Assembly: GCA_949128115.1 (NCBI GenBank)
Contig: OX421965.1
Coordinates: 48,785,257-48,849,256 of the forward strand
Source: Anaspis maculata
Taxonomy: Eukaryota > Arthropoda > Insecta > Coleoptera > Scraptiidae
Length of the DNA stretch: 64,000 nucleotides
Direction: 5' to 3'
In this document: in pieces, positions 45,301-64,000 of the stretch
How positions within the stretch are numbered: position 1 is the stretch's first letter
Layout: each line of letters opens with the position of its first letter
Program-made: the position numbers and the translations under genes
Notes under the pieces: model-generated
Database searches by the model: none
Seen by the model: only the letters and a program-made list of their open reading frames with translations
Told to the model about the DNA's origin: nothing

Positions 45301-48300
45301 TTATTGTAGCAGTACGCAGTATTAAACAGTGTGTGTTTTGAATCGATCGTCTCAATTATATTCGAACCCGTACGCGAAATATCGTAACAATACCATAAAA
45401 AATCAAACTTTATAATTTTCGAAGTATCATGACTCATTTTTTTCAAATGGCAAGTCCCCAGTTTTATAGCGCAATCCCATAGCGTTCTCCTCCCTCTTTC
45501 ATCTTTATCAGGCGTAAACTACCTACTACTTCATAGGTTAACTTCATAGTTTCGAGACAATCGAAAATTGTCACGAAATTTGCTATTTATTTGATTCTTG
45601 AAAAACTGAGTCGGCTGTGATGAATAACGGACAAGCCAAAAAGTACGAAGTGCCACTCAGTCAGTCTGAATATTTTTCGAACAGAAAAATGGCTATAAGA
45701 CGAAAGGAAATTAATGATATGATATTCTTACCAGAAAAAAGCTATCAGATAGCGAAAATTGGAGGCAAGCCATTTGAAACAAAATGAGTAATGATACTTC
45801 GAAAATTGTAAAATTTGATGGACCATCTTTGGTACAGTTGGGAGCGAAATGATTCATACGGCACCGCTGGGAAATAGGCTGGATTTCAGAAATGTTAGCT
45901 GCTTGGATCGTTCTTGAATGCCAGTGTTGATTACGATCAATCTCTGATCAAAACTGGCATTCAAGAACAATCCAAGCAGCTAACATTTCTGAAATCCAGC
46001 CGATTTCCTAGCGGTGCCGTATGAATCATTTCGCTCCCAACTGTACCATAAAATCGCAACTTTTTGACATTAGGATATTGGTCTTTGATTCCACTACCAC
46101 AATGTCAAGTTTTTTTTTCTTAGAGACGGCCCCGTGGCGCAGGCGGTTCCGTGACTGCCTGCGGTGCGGAAGCCCCGGGTTCCATTCCCGGTGGGAAGTC
46201 TGGGTGTTGTGTTGTCCAAAATGGCACTTTTCTATGTGAACAATTGTGAAATAAATAAACGGGCAAAACTCCTATGGCAAAAAGCCGATAAGGAGAAAAA
46301 CATTTATTTTATTTTTTTATTTTAAGTTTTATCTCTTAGTTTTGAAAAGCAAGGCCGCTACAATGTTTTCAAGTAAACTCTGAAAATGCGATTTTTTTTC
46401 AGTTTTCAATTTTACTTTCCCGGCCATGGAAAGGAAAGTACATATTTTATTCGTGCAGAAAAAAGTTTTGAGATTTCGACGGATATATCTGCTGTGTGTC
46501 TGTGTGTGTGTGTGTGTGTATGTTTGTAATCTTCCACGATAGCTGCCGAGCCGTTGATCCGATCGACTTGAAATTTGGTATGCAGACTATGCAGACTGCA
46601 GTCACTATCAAAAAAACACAAAAGTTACATCCCACGGAATTCAACTTGCGATATGTCATTGGAAAGCCCATGAAAAACTGTATTCAAAATAGTTGAAAGC
46701 ATTTCTTCATCTATCATCTGTCAAAGAATAAAAAATATCAAAGTTTAAAACTTTGCCATTAAATTATTGGAAATCTATCTGATGGATTTAAACCAAATTT
46801 CGCTGGAAGCAACACAAAAAAAGAATCAAATTAATGCTGAAGTTGGAGTTTTCCATCATTTTCCGGACAGGCGCTATAAGTTTCCAAATTTTTTTCGTGG
46901 CCGATATCAGCGGGACTGCCCGATAACCTGCCTTTGGCCCATTCCATTTCCTTGTATACCAAACCTGTGAGCTTTTTTATATCAGCCTGACAAATTTGAT
47001 AGGTACCTATCTACGGCAAACTGACGGTCACACGATGTTACTGATATAGGTGTACCCCCTTATGTGTCTTTTTGTGAGGTTTAAGGCAACAGCTGGCCCC
47101 GATCCTTTGTTATTCAAGTGTCGTTTGGAGCTTCGATGAGCCTCTTATTGTGTTCTTTAATCCTCGTTGTAGCTTTCAGGACTCGAGTGTCCTTTGACGT
47201 ATGCGACTCACTTGTGTGATTTGGTACCAGGAACCCATGGTGTCTTCCAGTCTTCCCGTCATTTGAAGCCCTGATGGGGCTTCTACTTTTTTCGTTTTGT
47301 AGCTTTCAAATATCTTATTGTGTGCCTCTTGGGTTTGTTTTTGCCATCTGAGGCTAAAGCAGAGGCATACCATTTCTGTCGGCAGCAGCCCAGTGGCCAA
47401 GAAAATTGAGGTGTAAATATAATTTGAAGCCCTAGCGGTCCCCTGAGTTGGCCCGCTCAACTCCGCAGACATTATTAATTAATTTCATTAATTTCCACAT
47501 AAAAACCTTCCCATCCCGAAGGGATGCTTCAATCAAAATCATTACTTAACCGATTTTTTTAGTTGGTAGCACTGCCACATAATCAAAAAACAAAAATACA
47601 GGCATGAGACAACTCAGAAAGCTGTATACAAGAATGCAGAAGGAACAGATGTTCCATTAAAAAAAAAATGAAAAGAGATTAGGATGAAATCATGGAGTTG
47701 AGGAGCCTTCTATACACAAATCAAAAAACCTGTGAAGCTTACAAACTACTTTAATCTTTTTATACCTGGCAGCTTCTTCTTGTTGGGTTTGAGTCCATCC
47801 TATAGACTTATAGTGGGCCAAAACCTTGTGCAACTTCTTGGAATTGTTGGAAGCCACAAGCGCTTGAGACCTGGATGGGTCAATGCTCTGCTTATAGTAT
47901 TTCATCAGACTACGATGACCGATCGTGATGCCTGATGGCAGTACTAGCTGGTATTCAGACCCACCCAGCTCTGAACTTGCAGCTTCTTCGCCTTCGTCTA
48001 CTTCCATACCATCTTCCACATCCATGTCTGGATATGAAGAGGAGTAGTCGTAAAATGCTGAGTACTCAGCTAGCGCCACGCCTTCATAGATCATCTTGCA
48101 ATGGCCTTTACTGATCATGTGGTTTCGAGCCGCTTGGGCAGAATGGAACGATTTTCCTTTTTCGTTACACCACAGGCATATGAAAGCTGGAAAAAGTTTT
48201 GCTTGAAATTGTAATACATTTTTAAATTTGTGATTATATTACATTCACTGACTTTCTGGCCAAGATACTTCATCAGACCTTCAATATCAATACAGTATTC

Positions 48301-48897
48301 AGGATCTGGGATGAAAAAGGAATGAAATATTGACATGTGTTTAAAATTATTCTTGAAGTTCTTGCTGTGGTGCAAGCAAAATATGCAGTCGTTGTTATTG
48401 ACAGGGTTGTCTTCTTCATCCCATTCATCAGAATCGACTTCTTCGATGTCATCGTCGACTTCTTCGATGTCATCGTCGACTTCTTTGATGTCATCGTCAA
48501 CTTCTTCGTTGTCAGCTTCAGGAGCTGCTTCACCGTTTCCGAAACCTTCATTGTTTTGTGGTGGACCATCGGGCATTTTTTTCATGTTGTCTTTATGCTT
48601 CTTGGAGCTTAGATGGTTGTCGTATGCGTTTGGTGTCTTGAACACTTTCTGACAGACATCGCAGTGCACACTTGCAGGTTTCACTTTAGGTGCTGGTCTG
48701 ACTCGAAGCATCGCCGTTTCAAACTCCTCCAGAGTCCTAGGCTTGTAGTTCTCGGCTTTCAACAGCAAATTGTTGCGATGCCACTCAGAGGAGTAGTGTA
48801 CTTTGAGCTCATCCAAGTCCTCGAAAACTTGATTGCAAGCGATACATGTTAATGTTGCAGCTGGCTTCGATGCCATCGAAACTATTGTACTGTTCAT
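42327..48897 (-). CDS. ZNF622: ZNF622/REI1-type 60S ribosome biogenesis factor
   Basis: Cytoplasmic zinc-finger protein of the REI1 family, which in yeast helps release the Arx1 export factor from pre-60S subunits. Exons 48249-48897, 47766-48186 and 42327-42438 join in phase to 393 residues. Four zinc-binding units match the family: CIACNQVF...H with SEWHRNNL; HCDVCQKVF...HLSSKKH; CIFCLHHSKNF; CLWCNEKGKSFHS. The C-terminal signature LPSGITIGHRSLMKYYKQ is present, and the last exon encodes RRAKDIHYMKRKMSK to MKHFRSQNP. An acidic DDDIEEV heptad is repeated in the linker. Start chosen at the ATG at 48897 for its A at -3; MASK at 48876 is the other candidate. Intron 1 is 62 bp, intron 2 is 5.3 kb and holds four transposon insertions. 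Confidence 0.94.
42973..43726. repeat. 754-bp foldback element
   Basis: TA-CAGGCTGATTTATAAAACA at the left and its inverse ending CCCTG-TA at the right. The arms share CTCACCCCCATTTTTCTCGA and AACGGTTCTCGAG. Inner arms carry GCATTCAATAGAAC and its inverse. Lies in ZNF622 intron 2. Confidence 0.88.
43826..45389 (+). mobile_element. Solo LTR, TGTTACG family, copy 2, split by a foldback
   Basis: Left part 43826-44234 and right part 45281-45389 together match the solo LTR at 11288-11813, including TATATAAGGCATCAGCCGG and the terminal GCGAAATATCGTAACA. The 4-bp duplication ATAC flanks it at 43822-43825 and 45390-45393. The middle is the palindrome 44235-45280. Confidence 0.88.
44235..45280. repeat. 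1,046-bp foldback inserted in the solo LTR
   Basis: Ends AACTGCGCAACAAATATG and CATATTTGTTGCGCAGTT, with TA on both sides (44233-44234, 45281-45282). The arms of about 390 bp pair closely and each contains a CAGGGTGAAATGTAAAACAG-like unit (near 44405 and 45095). The unpaired centre is about 265 bp. Confidence 0.9.
45835..46043. repeat. 209-bp palindromic MITE, copy 2
   Basis: Same length and nearly the same sequence as 40079-40287, TA on both sides (45833-45834, 46044-46045). In ZNF622 intron 2. Confidence 0.9.
46128..46301 (+). mobile_element. tRNA-derived SINE
   Basis: tRNA-like head with A box TGGCGCAGGCGG (46135-46146) and B box GGTTCCATTCC (46178-46188). Then AGTCTGGGTGTTGTG and a tail GCCGATAAGGAGAAAAA ending in A/T-rich sequence. 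It shares its body with the older copy at 27441-27600 and the tail fragment at 29739-29785. Confidence 0.85.
46493..46519. repeat. (TG)n microsatellite
   Basis: TG/GT run interrupted by one TC, about 27 bp, in ZNF622 intron 2. Confidence 0.9.
47041..47470. repeat. Dispersed repeat shared with ~57880-58090
   Basis: Repeated short phrases such as CAAGTGTCGTTTGGAGC followed by GATGAGC, and GAAGCCCTGATGGGGC, recur in similar form near 57975-58060 (CAAGTGTCATTTGGAGCCCT). They look like parts of the same old element in the same orientation. Confidence 0.45.
48436..48515 (-). repeat. 21-bp coding minisatellite in ZNF622
   Basis: Three full 21-bp units plus a partial one (48436, 48457, 48478, 48499) code for the acidic heptad DDIEEVD in the linker between the second and third zinc fingers. 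Likely variable in copy number. Confidence 0.9.
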
Positions 48898-49155
48898 AAT
48901 TTCAAGTGAATTTTGTTTTTCTAAGAACAAACAGTATTATTTCTTACTTCGCTATCGAAGTTATTACTTTACACCAGGGATTCTTTTACACCGCAGACTT
49001 TACACGTTTTTTTGTTAACCTAACCACACAGTGACGGTGATGTCATGTACTGTCACACAGCTGTCAGCTGTCACACTGTCAAAACTGTCACCCACCTGAT
49101 TTGTTACTTTTTCTGTTTCAGGTTGGCAGTGCTTGTTCTTGTTTGCTGTTTGACA

Positions 49156-50336
49156 TTAGGTCTGTTCCATCAGGAGTCCCTGAAGTATGTGGTCCCTGAC
49201 TGTCCGTGGACGTCAGCAGCATGCGCATTACGATTTTGGCGTTCCATAAAGCTTAGTCCGCACGGGCGGTATACCGCTGGTTTTTGGCGATATACCGCTA
49301 TTTTTTTTGCCGCTGAAATCATCGTCCGCATGAGCGGCGAAAATCAGCGAATAATTAGTGTCACGTCTGTTGTTTAAAGTGTCAGATCCGGTTGTCAGTC
49401 GTTTGTCACGCGAATTGCATGATGTAGTCTGGATATTCTTCAAAAAACGGGTGTTCTTCAAATCAAAGACGATGTTAATACCTACCTAATGTTATTGTGA
49501 TAAATAAAAAAGCAAAATTCTCATAAGTACGTGGTCTTCTTTTGAGTAGGAAACTATTTTTTGCAATAGATACATGCTGGCGACGGGTGTCTTTCAATGA
49601 TTTATGTGAGCATTTTGAAATGATCAACTACAGAAATGAGCAGCCCGAGCCCATGAGAATCACAGTCACACCTACGACGATGACGAGTGACGACACGGTG
49701 TGGACAGTGAACCCCGCTCTCAGCCTTGCAACTGATTGAAGAGGTTTAGAAAAGGCCTCCACTGTGGAACTTCAAACTTCCATTGCGGGAAAGGCACAAA
49801 CTCGGGCACAAATATATAAAAGAAATCTTGTGACGTGAAACCTAGGTACATGTATTTTGATGGTACTCAAAACCGTGCACGTTTTCTTTTTTCTTGATAA
49901 TCTTGCCTCCGACCTTGCTCTGGTGCAACTCAAGCTCATGCAGACTGCAGATGGATTCATAACTCTGAAATCAAGCTGATACGTGTCCACCGTCCAGTAG
50001 TCACGATTTTTCCTCTCTCCCTTGGACTGGTACACCCATCGGTGATCAAGTTTTTCCATTTCGTCTTGAGATAAGCACCGGGCTCCTTCCTAGCAAAACC
50101 TAACGTCACATTTTCATGCTGTGTCAATGCTGACACTTTGAAAACAGCGGTCAATCGCTAAAAGTTGGCGGGGATTCAACTTTTTGCGAATATTCGCTGA
50201 AAGTTGGACATTTTTGACAGGAAATCGATCCAGCGGTATATCGCCCGTGCGGACTAGCTTTAAATCGTAATGCGCAGGCTGCTGACGTCCACGGACAGTC
50301 AGGGACTCCTGATGGAACATACCTATTTTCGGACAA
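49156..50336. mobile_element. 1.2-kb inverted-repeat element between two divergent genes
   Basis: Terminal inverted repeats of about 110-120 bp (49156-49280 and 50222-50336) share GTTCCATCAGGAGTCCCTG, GTCCGTGGACGTCAGCAGC and GTCCGCACGGGCG. No complete transposase was found inside; open frames of 65-95 codons are unrecognised. It fills most of the 1.55-kb gap between the ZNF622 and ZAD gene starts. Confidence 0.75.
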
Positions 50337-50452
50337 TCCTGACGCTTGAGTGTCAACACTGTCAACTGTCACGTTTAGACTACAAAATGTCATAACATTG
50401 CAAGTTTAAAAAATATAATCGATTTATATTGCTAAACCAGCTTGAATGGTAC

Positions 50453-62505
<12,053 letters not shown>

Positions 62506-62507
<2 letters not shown>

Positions 62508-62511
62508 TAAA
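62506..62511 (+). terminator. Poly(A) signal overlapping the ZAD stop codon
   Basis: AATAAA begins inside the TAA stop (62505-62507), implying a very short 3' UTR for the main ZAD transcript unless a later signal is used. Confidence 0.45.
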
Positions 62512-62792
62512 GTAAAATGAAAAAAGTAGGTAGGTACCTACCTATTTTAGTAGGTATAATATTGAGTATCAAGTACCAAGATAGGCCACAGGTGGCCAGG
62601 TCGGCTACAGTAATTTGAATATTCAGTAAGATGAACACTTATTGCTACCATGTAGTAGGTATTAAAGTATTGTACTTGTTTGAATTTATGAAATCTTCAA
62701 TCTCGATCCCCTTGCACGAGATGACGTCACTTGTTACATTTTGTGTTTTGTGGCCGCATAATCGACTGTAATTCCAGTAATTAGTATCTATA

Positions 62793-63091
62793 CAGGGTGA
62801 CCATCTGAATATGAACTCCTTATTATTTCCGATATCGATTTTTTCGTCCTATTTACAATAGGTATGATTAGGATCAAGAAATTTCGCTCGGCAAATTTCC
62901 TATGTATAAATTCGACCTCGAATTCGACGTCTGCCAGTATCCCAGACAGGGATGTCCCAGTCAAGGAAGTGACAGAATTCCGGCTACTTGTAAAACGTGC
63001 GAAATTTTTCGATCGTAACTGTACATGCAAAATGTTGTCAGAATATCAATAGGTATTTAGATAGTTACATCATATTCTCTGTCCCACCCTG
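62793..63091. repeat. 299-bp MITE of the CAGGGTG group
   Basis: Flanked by TA (62791-62792, 63092-63093). The ends CTATACAGGGTG and CACCCTGTATAG form a perfect 12-bp inverted repeat including the TA. Internal arms are not obviously paired, unlike the big foldbacks. Confidence 0.75.
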
Positions 63092-63093
63092 TA

Positions 63094-64000
63094 TAGCCAT
63101 ATTGTATTGATGCCAAAAGGTGTGTTGAATGAAAGCATCCCTCTTTTATAGCCATGTTTTTACGAATAGCGTGCAAAAATAAAATTCGAATGATTACAAA
63201 ATTGCTTTAATTTTGCGAAAACTCTTCGCATCGACAATGTCAATGTCCTGTAAACAAAACCGCCCAGCTGGTGGTGTCTGAACGGCTGAACGTTGAACGG
63301 TCCCCGGCAATTTCGCATAGATCTTTGAGAGCCGTTCCTGTCAAACAGTTCAAATCTTGCAGTAGCTTGAAAGCAAGTCCATAGGCCCTCATGGCCGTGA
63401 GGCTCAGTGGCGCACTTCTTCTTTGGAGAATGAGTGAAGGCAAGATGTGATTTAGGGTCCTACCCTCGGTCCTGCCGTTATTTAGACACGTTATTTAGAC
63501 TTTGCTTAATTCCGGGTCTCAAGACTATGGAGCTACCCATCAACAGTATGCTGAAATGCAGGAGATGAAAGAGATACTTACAATAAATATTTTTAATTTC
63601 CTAGTTACGTTTAATCACCTAGTTTAAAACCAGAAAGTGATTATGCTGATTACTATCAAGAAAAAAAATTGGATTTGACATAAACGTGTCGATTATCTGT
63701 TGAAAAAGGTATATTTCTACGTCCACTTTTTGAATCTCAACGCAATCGAATGAAAACTGTTGATTTCAAAATTTCTGCGAGCCTTTAGGTAGGTACCCAT
63801 CAATGGCTGTTTCAAAATGTTGAACAGTCGAATTTCACTGTAGAAAACGCGCAGATTTTGAGTTTGCGTAGGCGCGGATGAGTTTCAGCTACCGAGCAGT
63901 TGGGCTTTGGGGTCATTTTCAAAAATTCATCGTATCAGAGTGGAGTTTTTGTCGAAAGAAAGTTCAAAGTCTTTTTCAAATATAACCTCGCATATGTGCT
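63094..64000. other. Unassigned right edge
   Basis: No supported gene. A minus-strand open frame at 63240-63443 has no recognisable motif. Confidence 0.4.

Noticed and set aside
48273..48652. Alternate-frame open frames over the acidic repeat of ZNF622
   Set aside because: The 21-bp repeat has no stops in several frames. Only the ZNF622 frame carries zinc fingers and fits splicing.
48898..48930. N-terminal extension of ZNF622 to 48930
   Set aside because: The codon at 48930 is TTG, so the first real ATG in frame is at 48897.

Overview
The window looks like nuclear DNA of an arthropod, most probably an insect. The genes are split by GT/AG introns. Several introns are very short (53 and 62 bp), others are 4.7 to 9.4 kb long. 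One gene carries a ZAD domain joined to C2H2 zinc fingers, an arrangement typical of insects. The intergenic DNA is AT-rich and packed with transposons, tRNA-derived SINEs and palindromic foldback elements. The tiny introns would fit a beetle-like genome, but I cannot assign an order or species.

Layout. 12-8871 is a complete Ty3/Gypsy-type LTR retrotransposon with two 1,493-bp LTRs, a tRNA-primer site, intact gag, a -1 frameshift signal and intact pol, but no env. It sits inside one arm of an older foldback element that continues to about 10389. 11288-11813 is a solo LTR of another family. 12194-20256 (minus) is a nine-exon MTMR6/7/8-type myotubularin phosphatase with a C-terminal FYVE-like finger. 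Its start lies 263 bp from that of a divergent TOM70 mitochondrial import receptor gene (20520-29361, plus, three exons). 31076-41466 (minus) is a secreted CAP/antigen-5 protein in five exons. Its 9.4-kb intron holds an intronless phosphoglycerate mutase paralogue on the other strand (37548-38447) that has lost its catalytic histidine. 42327-48897 (minus) is the ribosome-biogenesis factor ZNF622/REI1. 50453-62507 (plus) is a ZAD plus twelve-finger C2H2 protein. Its 8-kb intron contains a splice-compatible alternative last exon (55109-55923) that encodes the N-terminal half of an insect-wide, transposon-like protein family.

Repeats. At least eighteen inverted-repeat elements lie in the introns and gaps. 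Many begin TA-CAGGG and end CCCTG-TA, which suggests TA target duplications and a mariner-like mobiliser. Arms range from about 15 bp to about 590 bp. Two 209-bp palindromes are near-identical copies. Elements are nested: a palindrome in a solo LTR, Gypsy in a foldback, palindromes within palindromes. Long introns owe most of their length to these insertions.

How the genes relate. The genes are housekeeping or secreted functions and do not form one pathway. The two pairings worth noting are the divergent MTMR/TOM70 promoter and the PGAM pseudoenzyme nested in the CAP gene. The most unusual candidates are the ZAD gene's alternative transposon-like exon, the dead PGAM retrogene, and the compact gag-pol frameshift module. 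Exon boundaries were worked out by eye from splice signals, reading phase and recalled family patterns. No alignment or transcript data were available.
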